Of a stretch of DNA of 64,000 nt, positions 35,142 through 43,678 are shown piece by piece (position 1 is the stretch's first letter; every line of letters starts with the position of its first letter). Source of the DNA: Thermoflexus sp. Its GTDB lineage: Bacteria; Chloroflexota; Anaerolineae; Aggregatilineales; Aggregatilineaceae. Where the stretch lies: contig DYGX01000010.1 of NCBI GenBank assembly GCA_020724465.1, positions 1 to 64,000 on the forward strand. The letters run 5' to 3'. A program made the translations under genes and the position numbers. The notes under the pieces were generated by a model. The model had not been told where the DNA came from, did not search any database, and worked only from the letters and a program-made list of their open reading frames with translations.

Positions 35142-36362
35142 ATGGCTGAATTTCCTGGCAAGGGAAAGGTCGCGATTCTGCGTACCACGCCAGAGACCGT
35201 CCTTGACGACGTGCGCGAGGTTATGCGCCTGGCAGGCTATCACGACGCTCTGCCGAAAGACAAGGACACCATCCTGAAGATCAACATCTCGTGGGATACC
35301 TGGTATCCGGCGTGCTCCAGCACGCCCTGGCAGATCGAAGGCGCGATCCAGGAACTGCAAGCCGCCGGTTATCCGCGCCTGATCGCCGCGCATAACGACA
35401 CGGTCGTGGTGGATGCGCGCGCTGGCGAGGTCAATAACAAGCACAAGTACGTCACGGACAAATACAACATCGAGACCTGGCACCTCTACGAGCCGCAGTT
35501 CGAGTGGGTGCGCTACGAGCCGAAAGAGCCGCTCCTGGTGCTGGACCGGGTGTATCCCGAGGGTATCTACATCCCCAAGGACTTCTACGGGCGCAACATC
35601 ATCCACCTGCCGACCGTCAAGACTCACGTCTTCACCACGATCACGGGCGCGATGAAGAACGCCTTCGGCGGGCTACTCGGCCGCAAGCGCCACTGGACGC
35701 ACGCCGTGATTCACGAGACGGTGGTCGATCTGCTTCAGATCCAGCAGGACATTCACACCGGTATTTTCGCGGTCATGGATGGCACCTTCGCCGGAGACGG
35801 CCCCGGTCCGCGCGCGATGCGCGTGCACGAGAAAGACCTGCTGCTCGCCTCCGCCGACCAGGTCGCGATCGACGCCATGAGCGCCTATCTGCAGGGCTTC
35901 GACCCGATGTCGTTGGACTTTATCCGGCTCGGTCACGAGCGCGGCCTGGGCATCGGCGATCCGGCGGAGATCGAGGTCGTGGGCGTGGACCTGAAAGATA
36001 TCGAGCGCTTCCGTTTCGTGCAGGAAGACACCTTCGCCAGCAAGGGCCAGAAGCTGATCTATCACGGCTGGCTCAAGGGCTTCGAAGGCTTGCTGCTACG
36101 CACGCCGCTGGTGCCGTGGAGCTACGCTGCCAGCAACATCTACCACAACTACTACTGGTACCCGTTCGTGGGCCGCAAGCGCGTCGAGGAAGCTCTGCAG
36201 ACCAAATGGGGACGCCTGTTCGCGCAGTACGGCAACGGCGAGGTCGTGATGCCCGGCGTAGATCCTGCCGAGGTGCAGAAGCTGGCAATCGGCGGCGCGG
36301 TGGCGGCGGGCGGGGCGCTCTTTTTGGGCGCGCGGCTGCTCAACAGCCTGCGGCGCAAGTAG
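35142..36362 (+). CDS. DUF362 domain protein
   Basis: A 406-residue DUF362 protein. Family features are VAILRT at the start, ILKINISWD, the central HLPTVKTHVFTTITGAMKNAFGGLLGRKRHWTH and VMDGTFAGDGPGPRAM, and ASADQVAIDAMSAYLQGFDP. Many DUF362 proteins carry ferredoxin cysteines; this one does not. It ends in a hydrophobic helix with basic tail (AIGGAVAAGGALFLGARLLNSLRRK) that may anchor it to the membrane. GGAGGG lies 10 bases before the ATG. A strong terminator follows at 36395-36418. Biochemical role unknown. Confidence 0.88.
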   Translation: MAEFPGKGKVAILRTTPETVLDDVREVMRLAGYHDALPKDKDTILKINISWDTWYPACSSTPWQIEGAIQELQAAGYPRLIAAHNDTVVVDARAGEVNNKHKYVTDKYNIETWHLYEPQFEWVRYEPKEPLLVLDRVYPEGIYIPKDFYGRNIIHLPTVKTHVFTTITGAMKNAFGGLLGRKRHWTHAVIHETVVDLLQIQQDIHTGIFAVMDGTFAGDGPGPRAMRVHEKDLLLASADQVAIDAMSAYLQGFDPMSLDFIRLGHERGLGIGDPAEIEVVGVDLKDIERFRFVQEDTFASKGQKLIYHGWLKGFEGLLLRTPLVPWSYAASNIYHNYYWYPFVGRKRVEEALQTKWGRLFAQYGNGEVVMPGVDPAEVQKLAIGGAVAAGGALFLGARLLNSLRRK

Positions 36363-36394
36363 GCACGCAGCCCGGCTTTCTCTCCACACACGAC

Positions 36395-36418
36395 AGGCGG
36401 CCAGCAGCCGCCTTTTTT
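36395..36418 (+). terminator. Terminator of the DUF362 gene
   Basis: AGGCGGC-CAGCA-GCCGCCT (36395-36413) with TTTTTT at 36413-36418. Confidence 0.82.
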
Positions 36419-36450
36419 GTTCTATGACAACATCTTGACAAAATGGCCAA

Positions 36451-36479
36451 TTGTGTTGTGACACAAATCGACCTATGAT
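36451..36479 (+). promoter_or_regulatory. Promoter with overlapping palindrome, STAS-like gene
   Basis: TTGTGT (36451-36456), 17 bases, TATGAT (36474-36479). The -35 lies within the inverted repeat TTGTGT-N4-ACACAA (36451-36466), a likely operator. TTGACA at 36435-36440 has no matching -10 at 17 bases. Confidence 0.4.
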
Positions 36480-36542
36480 GTGGAGAGGGAAGGAAGAGAG
36501 GGCTTATTGGCGCGTTATTTAACCGATTAAGTGGATAACAAA

Positions 36543-36920
36543 ATGCCTGTCCAACTGCATTGGCACCCTTCGCTCCCGATTTTGATCATGACCTATCGTG
36601 GACGCCTGACCGTCAACGCCTACCAAACGATGTGCGCCGAGCGCGACCGCCTGTTGAATGAACGTCCCGCACCTGTGATCCTGGTGGCTGACGTGAGCCA
36701 GCTCGACGAATTCGCCGACGCGGGGTTGGTCGAGCCATGCGCCAGCGCCCTGGACGACCCACGCGTGGCAAACGTCCTGGTCGTGCTGAACGAGGCGGGC
36801 TACCGGAGCGTGCTGCGTGCCGCGGAAGAAACCGCCGGGCAACCGCTGCGCGCCCGCTTCTTCCGCGATCTGGCGGGCGCGCTGGCCGCCGCCGAGCGGT
36901 TGGTCGCTGCCCAACGCTGA
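36543..36920 (+). CDS. Small STAS/SpoIIAA-like protein
   Basis: A 125-residue soluble protein with alternating strands and helices: ILIMTYRGRLTVNAYQTM, VILVADVSQLDEFADAG, VANVLVVLNEAGYRSVLR. The pattern fits a SpoIIAA/STAS-like fold, used in membrane or sigma-factor regulation, but the match is by fold pattern only. The ATG at 36543 (GTGGA 7 bases upstream) is preferred over the in-frame GTG at 36531. It is convergent with a lipoprotein gene. Confidence 0.68.
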   Translation: MPVQLHWHPSLPILIMTYRGRLTVNAYQTMCAERDRLLNERPAPVILVADVSQLDEFADAGLVEPCASALDDPRVANVLVVLNEAGYRSVLRAAEETAGQPLRARFFRDLAGALAAAERLVAAQR

Positions 36921-36932
36921 TCGCGCGCTCTG

Positions 36933-37325
36933 CTAGCCGGGCAGCGTGCCGGTCACCCCGCACACCTTCCAGCCAGCTTCATCGATCAGGGTGAAGAGCA
37001 GGGCGCCCTCGCCGTCCAGACTGCGGACCTCGCGCCGCCCATCGGGCGCGCGCAGCGCCAGCGTCCCCGTCACGCGCACCTCAACCAGCGGCCCCCGGCG
37101 CTCGCCGACGTCGAGAACCAGGTGATCGGTGTCCACGTGCAGACCCGGCGTGCCCCCGTTCGCCCAGCGGACCGTCGTTGCCTGCCACTCGGCGCAGGTC
37201 AGCGTGCGGACCTGTTCGGACTCCGCTGCCATCACCGCGCGGATGAATGCCCGGGTGACAGCGGCCGGGTCGCCGGAGTCGCCCCGGCAGGCGGCGAGCG
37301 CCAGCGCCAGCAGCACGGCACACAA
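36933..37325 (-). CDS. Lipoprotein, unknown function
   Basis: A lipoprotein of about 130 residues. A very short signal peptide MCAVLLALALAAC ends in a lipobox (ALAAC). The mature part starts RGDSGDPAAVTRAFIRAVMAAESEQ and looks like an NTF2-like or DUF4878-like fold (helical start, then strands VEVRVTGTLALRAPDG, ALLFTLIDEAGWKVCGV). The frame stays open far upstream, but a strong terminator of the preceding gene (37351-37380) sits inside it. I therefore take TTG at 37325 (AGGA 6 bases upstream); TTG at 37400 is the alternative. It resembles the neighbouring lipoprotein at 37429-37911 in layout. Confidence 0.62.
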   Translation of the reverse strand: MCAVLLALALAACRGDSGDPAAVTRAFIRAVMAAESEQVRTLTCAEWQATTVRWANGGTPGLHVDTDHLVLDVGERRGPLVEVRVTGTLALRAPDGRREVRSLDGEGALLFTLIDEAGWKVCGVTGTLPG

Positions 37326-37350
37326 TGCCCGTCCTGGCTGGACGGGGCAC

Positions 37351-37380
37351 AAAAGCGCCTGGCAGATGGCTGCCAGGCGC
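37351..37380 (-). terminator. Terminator between two lipoprotein genes
   Basis: GCGCCTGGCAG-CCAT-CTGCCAGGCGC (minus strand, 37355-37380), a perfect 11-bp stem followed by TTTTG. It ends the transcript of the lipoprotein gene at 37429-37911. Confidence 0.75.
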
Positions 37381-37428
37381 GCAAGTCGCTTTTCGCTCAA
37401 GTCCGGTCTCCGCCCCCGGCCCGATCGC

Positions 37429-37911
37429 CTAACCGGCGGCGTCGTTGGTGCCCGACGAGGTGCCGCCCTCGCCGGCGGGCGCCTCGAGGCCGCCGCCCAG
37501 CGCCACCACCTCGCCGAACTCGCTGCGATCGGTGACGCACCAGTCATCCCCGCGCTGCTCCAGCCACAGGACGATGCGCGTCTTGCTCCGCTCTTGCAGC
37601 TTCAGCTCGCGCGGTGCGTCTTCGGGGCCGTACTGGAACGCGCCGGTGACGATGATCTCTTCCTGGCGGTTGCCCTTGCCAATGTCGTATTTCAGGTCCC
37701 AGTCGCGCACGTTCTGCCCGGCGAAGTACGCCGCCAGCTGCGCCGCGCCTTCCCGGAACGACTCGCACGCATACTGCTGCGCTGCGTCGGCATCCCCCTT
37801 GAGCAGGGCTTCCATGAAGCTCTCGCTCACATCCGCCGACTCGCTGCTGCAGGCCGCCAGCAGCGGCACAACCAACAGCGCAAGCACCATCAAGCCGAAA
37901 GACCTCTTCAT
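37429..37911 (-). CDS. Lipoprotein with DUF4878-like domain
   Basis: A 160-residue lipoprotein. The signal MKRSFGLMVLALLVVPLLAAC has a classical lipobox. The mature part (SESADVSESFMEALLKGDADAAQQYACESFREG...) has the helix-then-sheet pattern of small NTF2-like/DUF4878 domains, ending DDWCVTDRSEFG and a low-complexity tail. The ATG at 37911 has AGGAG 8 bases upstream. It is downstream of the TPR gene on the same strand. Confidence 0.82.
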   Translation of the reverse strand: MKRSFGLMVLALLVVPLLAACSSESADVSESFMEALLKGDADAAQQYACESFREGAAQLAAYFAGQNVRDWDLKYDIGKGNRQEEIIVTGAFQYGPEDAPRELKLQERSKTRIVLWLEQRGDDWCVTDRSEFGEVVALGGGLEAPAGEGGTSSGTNDAAG

Positions 37912-38022
37912 AACGCAGTCTCCTGATGCAGGCCACGTAGCGGGCCACGCCTTGCTCATCAACCAGCATGCAACGGGACTGATAATACTGCTTTGTGCAA
38001 GGCGGCGCAATAGCCGGGGGCC

Positions 38023-40209
38023 TCACGCTCGCTGATCGCCGGGGCCGGGCGCGGTCGGTGAGGCGCGCTCGCCCACATGCGCGGCCAGCGGGTCGTGCAG
38101 AATGGTATACAGCCGCCGCGCTTCCGTGTAGAACCGCTCGGCGGTTTCCGGCCGGCCCGCGTCGCGCGCCAGGTCGCCCCGCACGGCGGCGGCATCCGCC
38201 AGCCCTTTCTTGTAGTCCATGCGCCGGGCCATCTCGTAGGCTTCGGCGGCCAGCGCCTGTGCCTGCTCGGCGCGGCCCGTTCGCCGGTAGACGGACGCCA
38301 GCCGCGCCAGCGTGCGGACGATGTTTTCCTGGTCGCCCCACGCGCGGCTCTTTTCCAGTGCGGCCTGATACAGCGCCTCGGCCTCGTCGTCGCGGCTGAG
38401 CGCTTCCAGCGTGGCGCCCATATCGCTCTGGAAGACGGCCTGCCAGCGCTCGTCGCCGATCGCGACGGCGGCAGCGATAGCCTGTTTGTGCAGCGTGCGG
38501 GCGGTGTCGTAATCGCTGAGCTGGTAGTACGTGCGCGCCAGGTTGTTGGTCTGGACGGCGATCATCAGCGTGTCATCCAGCGCGCGGCTGATCTTGAGCG
38601 CCTCTTCGAGCGTGTTGATCGCCGTGCGCGGCTGTCCGGTAAGGGAGTAGAACCAGCCCAGGTTGCCCAGGCGCAGGCTTTCGGCGCGCAGATCGCCGCT
38701 GTTGCGCGCGATCTGGATCGACTCTTCGTAGAAGGCTTTGGCCGTGTCTACGTCGCCCAGATCGGTGTAGAGCGTGGCCGCGTTCGAGAGCACCAGGCCG
38801 CGGGTGGGCGGGTGATTGAAGTTGTTCAGCAGCACCAGGGCGCGCTCGTACTCGCTCAGCGCCGCTTTGAAGTCGCCGCTCTCTTTGCGGGCGCGTGCGA
38901 TGTCGCAGCGAAGCTGCGCTTCCTGGATCGGATCGTCGCCCGCCAGCAGATCGAGTGCCGCCTGCCAGTGTTCGAGCGCCTGCGCCCGCTGGCCCTGTTC
39001 CAGAGCCAGATTGCCCAGCAGGTGCAGCGCGTTGGCCTGGCGGCCGGTGTCCTGAGCGGCGCGGGCGAGCGCCAGGGCCTGCCGGGTGACCTCTTGGGCG
39101 CGCTTGAGATCATGCTGGCGCGTGTAGATGTTGCCCAGAGTCAGCAGCACCTGCATCTGCTCGTCGGGCTTTTGCAGCGCGCCGCTCTCGTACAGAGCGA
39201 GCGCCTCATTCAGAAAGCGCTCGGCACGCTGCAGGTCGCCCGTGGTGTGCGCGGCCATCCCCAGACGGGTCAGGGCGTTCGCTTCCAGCTCCACGTTCTC
39301 CGAGCTGCGCGCCTGAGCCAGCGCGCGCGTGGCGTATTCCTCGGCCTGGGCGCTGTTGCCGCTGAGCTGGTAGGCCAGGCTCAGATCGAGCGCGCTGTTC
39401 ATGAAGAACTCGGCCGGCTGGTTGCCCAGGCGCAGCGCCAGGTTTTCGGCGGTCTGGTAATACTCGATGGCGCGGGTGTAATTGCGGCTCTCAATCTCCA
39501 GTTCGGCCAGGGTGCGCAGCCAGCGGATGTGCTGCTCGTTCTGGCCGGTCTGCTGCGCGAGCTGCAGAGCCTGTTTGAACATGCGCTGAGCCGCCGCGCG
39601 ATCGCCCGCCGCCAGCGTGGCCTCGGCCAGCATCCCCAGCGTGCGGGCCATGACCTGAGGTTGGTTGCTGCGCTGCGCCACGCTCACGGCTTCCTTAAGC
39701 AGGTGTTGGGCATAGCTGGGGTTGTCCAGGTTGAGATAGTCTTTGGCCAGGTTCTCCAGCGTCAGCGCCAGCACGCCCGGCTCGCCGACCTGCCGCGCCT
39801 CATCAAGCGCCTGCTGGTGATAGGTTTGCGCTGTGCCCCATTCGCCCTGCTGGGCATAGAACGAGCCGAGGTTGTTCAGCGCGCGGGTCAGCGCGCGCCG
39901 GTCGTTGAGCTTGCGCGCGACCGCCAGCGCCTCCTCCAGCACGGGGCGCGCGGCCTCGAAATCGCGCCGGGCGACGTAGGCCGCGCCGATGCCGCTCAGA
40001 AAATGCTCCTCGCTGCGCAGGTCGGCGTGTTCCCGTGCGTGAGCCAGCCCGCGCCGGTAGATGTCGAGCGCCGTGTCGTAGTAGCCTTGCTCCAGCGCGG
40101 TTGCCGCCGTCTCCAATAGTTCATTGGCTGCCTGCTGCTCAGGCGCAATCGGTGCCGGCGCATGGTGGGGTTTCCCATCGCCCAGGAGTCGACTGAGAAA
40201 TTTCTGCAT
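38023..40209 (-). CDS. Tetratricopeptide-repeat protein
   Basis: A 728-residue cytoplasmic protein made almost wholly of TPR units of 40 residues (for example ALTRALNNLGSFYAQQGEW, ALTLENLAKDYLNLDNPSYA, RLGNLGWFYSLTGQPRTA), perhaps 14-16 of them. Long TPR arrays of this kind act as scaffolds or sensor platforms; there is no catalytic domain. The start is the ATG at 40209 (AAGGA 6 bases upstream), 8 codons inside the longest frame. It lies 55 bases downstream of a phosphatase-superfamily gene and is probably in an operon with it. Confidence 0.9.
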   Translation of the reverse strand: MQKFLSRLLGDGKPHHAPAPIAPEQQAANELLETAATALEQGYYDTALDIYRRGLAHAREHADLRSEEHFLSGIGAAYVARRDFEAARPVLEEALAVARKLNDRRALTRALNNLGSFYAQQGEWGTAQTYHQQALDEARQVGEPGVLALTLENLAKDYLNLDNPSYAQHLLKEAVSVAQRSNQPQVMARTLGMLAEATLAAGDRAAAQRMFKQALQLAQQTGQNEQHIRWLRTLAELEIESRNYTRAIEYYQTAENLALRLGNQPAEFFMNSALDLSLAYQLSGNSAQAEEYATRALAQARSSENVELEANALTRLGMAAHTTGDLQRAERFLNEALALYESGALQKPDEQMQVLLTLGNIYTRQHDLKRAQEVTRQALALARAAQDTGRQANALHLLGNLALEQGQRAQALEHWQAALDLLAGDDPIQEAQLRCDIARARKESGDFKAALSEYERALVLLNNFNHPPTRGLVLSNAATLYTDLGDVDTAKAFYEESIQIARNSGDLRAESLRLGNLGWFYSLTGQPRTAINTLEEALKISRALDDTLMIAVQTNNLARTYYQLSDYDTARTLHKQAIAAAVAIGDERWQAVFQSDMGATLEALSRDDEAEALYQAALEKSRAWGDQENIVRTLARLASVYRRTGRAEQAQALAAEAYEMARRMDYKKGLADAAAVRGDLARDAGRPETAERFYTEARRLYTILHDPLAAHVGERASPTAPGPGDQRA

Positions 40210-40264
40210 GCCGTTTCCTTCGTTCTGTTCCACACAACCCGGCTGGTTGCTCTCGTCTCTGGCG

Positions 40265-41569
40265 TCACAGAGGGCGCATCAGCAGGGGGACGAGCATCTC
40301 GCGCGCGCTCAGCCCGCCGTGGCGGCTGGGCGTTGCCAGCGGTCCCTGCTGCTTTTCGGACAGGCCGACGCCCTGACGTGCGATCACCGTCAGATCGCCG
40401 AGCCGGGCGGCTGCTTCAGGGTGGGGCGGATCTGGCCCGAACAGACCGGCTGCCTGCGCATCTGCCGGGCACACGCTGGCGAACTGGTGCGGCATCTGCT
40501 CGCGCAGATAGCCCGCCACCTGCTCGCGGTAGCCTTCGCGCAGGTACAGGTGGCGGAAGCGCGTCTCGCCGCCCGGCCCGCAGCGCAACGCTTCGATCAG
40601 CGGCGCGTGGTCGGAGATGGGCACGTAGGTTGTGATCTCAGCGTGGCCGTGATCGGCCACCAGCACAAACAGCGTCCGCCCGTCCGCTACACCGTCGGCG
40701 GCGAGCACAGTGCGCAGGTCTTCGAGCTGCCGCGCGATCTCGGCCAGCGCCTGCTCGGTCACCGTCCCGTACAGGTGGGCGATGGAGTCCACCGCGTCCC
40801 AGTAGACGTTGATGAAGCAACGCTGGTGCCGGGTCTGGCGCAGCAGGTCGCGCAGGTTGATCCACAGATCGGTGTAGCCGGAGTGGCGCACCACATGCTG
40901 CACGCCCCGATGTATCAACCGCGACAGCCCGGAGCCGAGCAAGTTCTTTTGCAGCAGCAGATAGCTGGGGATGCGATGGGCACTGAGCGCCTCGCCCAGC
41001 GTCTGGAGCGGCAAGAACGCCCCGAAATCCAGCCCCCAGTCTTCGAGTACGTCCGCGCGGTGCCGCCCGCTGACGGGCGCATAGTGCAGCATGCTCACCA
41101 GCGTGCTGAACTCGCGCAGGAAGACGCGCGTGCCGACCATTCCCGTGGCGATCGGGCTGCTCCCGGTCCAGATCGCCGGGAGCGCGGCGGCGGTGGTGCT
41201 CGGCGCGATCGAGGTCAGCGGGGTGAGCGTGCCCTCGCCGGTCAGGTCGGCGATAATCTGCGCGAAACGCCCGTCTGCGGCGATCAGCTCTTGCAGCAGC
41301 CGCCAGCCGAGTCCATCGCTGATGAACAGCACGACCCGCTGGACCCGGCCCTGCAGCGGCTCCCAGAGCGCCGGGTCGAGCGGTGCCGTCCCCAGCCGGC
41401 CGGCGAGCGGACGCCCGTTCAGCAGGCGAACGACCGTATGCGCCAGGTTGCGGATCGACAGCCCGTCGTAGTAGGGAAAGACGATCTCGTCCGCCCAGGG
41501 CACATCGATCGACAGCAGCTTGTGCTGGAGAATACGACGTTCCAGGCTGCTCGCCAGGGCATCAGGCAT
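40265..41569 (-). CDS. Alkaline-phosphatase-superfamily enzyme (phosphodiesterase/NPP-like)
   Basis: A 434-residue protein of the alkaline phosphatase superfamily, nearest to nucleotide pyrophosphatase/phosphodiesterases. Two-metal site residues are visible: Asp in VVLFISDGLGW, the Thr nucleophile region SIAPSTTAAALPAIWTG, NVYWDAVDSIAHLYG, LVADHGH and the late His in SRHGGLS. It has no signal peptide, so it is probably cytoplasmic, unlike most phosphatases of the group. AAGGAG lies 5 bases before the ATG. Substrate unknown. Confidence 0.86.
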   Translation of the reverse strand: MPDALASSLERRILQHKLLSIDVPWADEIVFPYYDGLSIRNLAHTVVRLLNGRPLAGRLGTAPLDPALWEPLQGRVQRVVLFISDGLGWRLLQELIAADGRFAQIIADLTGEGTLTPLTSIAPSTTAAALPAIWTGSSPIATGMVGTRVFLREFSTLVSMLHYAPVSGRHRADVLEDWGLDFGAFLPLQTLGEALSAHRIPSYLLLQKNLLGSGLSRLIHRGVQHVVRHSGYTDLWINLRDLLRQTRHQRCFINVYWDAVDSIAHLYGTVTEQALAEIARQLEDLRTVLAADGVADGRTLFVLVADHGHAEITTYVPISDHAPLIEALRCGPGGETRFRHLYLREGYREQVAGYLREQMPHQFASVCPADAQAAGLFGPDPPHPEAAARLGDLTVIARQGVGLSEKQQGPLATPSRHGGLSAREMLVPLLMRPL

Positions 41570-41654
41570 CAGGTCTCCTTGTGGGGCTTGCGCGCCGCGG
41601 TCTGCTGCGGCTCATTATACCGCATCCTGGCGGGGTCGCAGCACGGTATGCAAC

Positions 41655-41680
41655 AAAAACGGGGGCGGACATCCGCCCCC
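41655..41680 (-). terminator. Terminator of the glutamate dehydrogenase gene
   Basis: GGGGGCGG-ATGT-CCGCCCCC (41661-41680, minus) followed by GTTTTTG, 33 bases after the stop. Confidence 0.82.
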
Positions 41681-41713
41681 GGCTGGCGCTCGCGGTGCTG
41701 GCGCGCGGGTGGA

Positions 41714-42991
41714 TTAGGGGTAAATCCCCCGCGTCCGCGTCGCGTCGCCCACGCGCTTGATCGCGGTGATCTGCGCGGCGGTGCGCATATCGACGTGATA
41801 CTGCTCGGCGGTGTTAACCACCTCGTCGAACGCCTTGATCAGCACGCGGCGTAGCTGGCGGTTAACCTCTTCCACATCCCAGAAGAACGACTGCAGCCCC
41901 TGCACCCACTCGAAATAGGACACGGTCACGCCGCCGGCGTTCGCCAGAATATCGGGGATGATGAGCACGCCCTTCTCGTTGAGAATATCGTCTGCCTCGG
42001 GCGTGGTTGGGCCGTTCGCGCCTTCGACGATCATGCTGGCCTTGATGTTGTGCGCGTTGTGTTCCGTGATCTGGTTCTCGGTGGCGCAGGGAGCCAGCAC
42101 GTCGCACTCCAAGGCGAGCAGTTCCTCGTTGCTGATCGGATCGGCTTCGGTGTAGCCTTCCAGCAGGCCGTGACGATTCTTGGCCGTGTGGGCCATCACG
42201 TCGTCGATGTTCAGCCCCTTCTCGTTGTAGTAACCGCCGGTGATGTCGCTGATGGCGATCACTTTGTAGCCAAGATCGTAGGCATGCTTGGCCGCCCACG
42301 AGCCGACGTTGCCGAAGCCCTGGATGACAAGCCGGATTTTCGACGGATCGTCCTGGCCGCGGCGCCGCAGGGCCTCGTCCATGCAGATGATCACGCCGCG
42401 CCCGGTGGCTTCCTGACGCCCCTCGCTGCCGCCGATGTTGAGCGGCTTGCCCGTGACGACCGCCGGCACCGAATAGCCGACCGTCATGCTGTAGGTGTCC
42501 ATGATCCACGCCATCGTCTGGGCATTGGTGCCCATGTCGGGGGCGGGGATGTCGCTATGCGGGCTGATGATGATGCTGATCTCCGCAGCATAGCGGCGGG
42601 TGAGCCGCTCCAGCTCGTTCTGGCTTAGCTTGTACGGGTCGCAGATTACCCCACCCTTGGCGCCGCCGTACGGCAGGTTGACCAGCGCGCACTTCCAGGT
42701 CATCCACATCGCCAGTGCGCGCACCTCGTCCAGATCGACGTTCGGCGCGTAACGGATGCCGCCCTTCGAGGGGCCGAGCACCGTGTTGTGATGCACACGG
42801 TAGCCGCTGAATATCTGGATGTCACCGTTGTCCATGCGGACGGGGAAATTGACCGAAAGCTCGCGTTTGGGGTAACGCAGGAAAGCCTTGATCCCGGCGG
42901 GCAAATCTAAGTAGGCAACAGCACGATCATATTGTTGCAATGCGACCTTATAGGGGTTGATGTGCTCGGTTGCTTGTGCCTGAACAGCCAT
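41714..42991 (-). CDS. gdhA: Glu/Leu/Phe/Val dehydrogenase (glutamate dehydrogenase)
   Basis: It interconverts glutamate and 2-oxoglutarate plus ammonia with NAD(P). 425 residues, like small hexameric GDHs. Substrate and catalytic residues: K76 (SKGGIRY), K100, catalytic K112 (LPYGGAKGG) and D152 (PAPDMGT). The Rossmann motif is VIQGFGNVGSWAA, and PCATENQI and VEGANGPTT are conserved. The ATG follows a GTAAGGAG site and AAAGG. A TATACT box (minus) lies near 43083-43088. The gene is monocistronic with its own terminator. Confidence 0.95.
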   Translation of the reverse strand: MAVQAQATEHINPYKVALQQYDRAVAYLDLPAGIKAFLRYPKRELSVNFPVRMDNGDIQIFSGYRVHHNTVLGPSKGGIRYAPNVDLDEVRALAMWMTWKCALVNLPYGGAKGGVICDPYKLSQNELERLTRRYAAEISIIISPHSDIPAPDMGTNAQTMAWIMDTYSMTVGYSVPAVVTGKPLNIGGSEGRQEATGRGVIICMDEALRRRGQDDPSKIRLVIQGFGNVGSWAAKHAYDLGYKVIAISDITGGYYNEKGLNIDDVMAHTAKNRHGLLEGYTEADPISNEELLALECDVLAPCATENQITEHNAHNIKASMIVEGANGPTTPEADDILNEKGVLIIPDILANAGGVTVSYFEWVQGLQSFFWDVEEVNRQLRRVLIKAFDEVVNTAEQYHVDMRTAAQITAIKRVGDATRTRGIYP

Positions 42992-43168
42992 AACCTTTGG
43001 AGTCTCCTTACTCGGAATGGACTTGATAGAAAAATGTTGAAAAAACTTAGCGTAATCAACCCTTCGGATATGAGTTACCCAGAGTATACACCACTGAAAG
43101 CCCAGTTGGACAGTGATGAAAGCGCACCAAACAGCGCGAGAAAATACACCTCGCGCCCGGTTCCATCC

Positions 43169-43582
43169 CTATCCCTCTGTCCCCGGCTGGACCCTAAACT
43201 CGAGCGTCGCCTGCGTCTCGCCGTCGACCAGCACATCGACCTGCCAGGTGCCGGCGGGCCAGCCCGCGATGCCGTGCGCTTCCCAATCCAGGCCGAGCAG
43301 CACGGTGCTCACCGTTGCGCTGGCCTCGAGCGTGTCCGTCGCATATTGCGAGCCTTCCGGACCCCGGAACACGGCCTGGACGGGCAGCCGGCGACCGTGC
43401 GCGTTCAGCCGGACAACCACGTTCAGATCGTCGTCGGGTCGAAAGGTGGCCGTCGGTGTCAGGTCATCGGGACGGGTGGCGTCCCCGGCAGCGGTGTAGG
43501 CTTCGCGGATCGGCCCCGAACCGCACGCTGCCAGCGCCAGCATCACCAACCCCAGCCCGAGCCATACCCTGATTCGCTTCAT
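43169..43582 (-). CDS. Lipoprotein, unknown function
   Basis: A 137-residue lipoprotein with signal MKRIRVWLGLGLVMLALAAC and lipobox. The mature domain is beta-rich (VVVRLNAHGRRLPVQAVFRG, GTWQVDVLVDGETQATLEFRV), resembling an Ig-like or carbohydrate-binding sandwich. GGGAG lies 7 bases before the ATG at 43582. It is the downstream partner of the DUF3048 gene, 96 bases away on the same strand. Confidence 0.76.
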   Translation of the reverse strand: MKRIRVWLGLGLVMLALAACGSGPIREAYTAAGDATRPDDLTPTATFRPDDDLNVVVRLNAHGRRLPVQAVFRGPEGSQYATDTLEASATVSTVLLGLDWEAHGIAGWPAGTWQVDVLVDGETQATLEFRVQPGTEG

Positions 43583-43678
43583 CCCGTTTCTCCCAGCGGG
43601 TTGATCCGGCGCACTTCTCCCAGCTCTCCACCATCCTTTATACACGCGCGCCGCCCGATTTCCGTGTGACCCGGCGCC

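Noticed and set aside
38077-40119. Open frame antisense to the TPR gene
   Set aside because: The TPR repeats on minus are real; the shadow has only repeat-derived low complexity.
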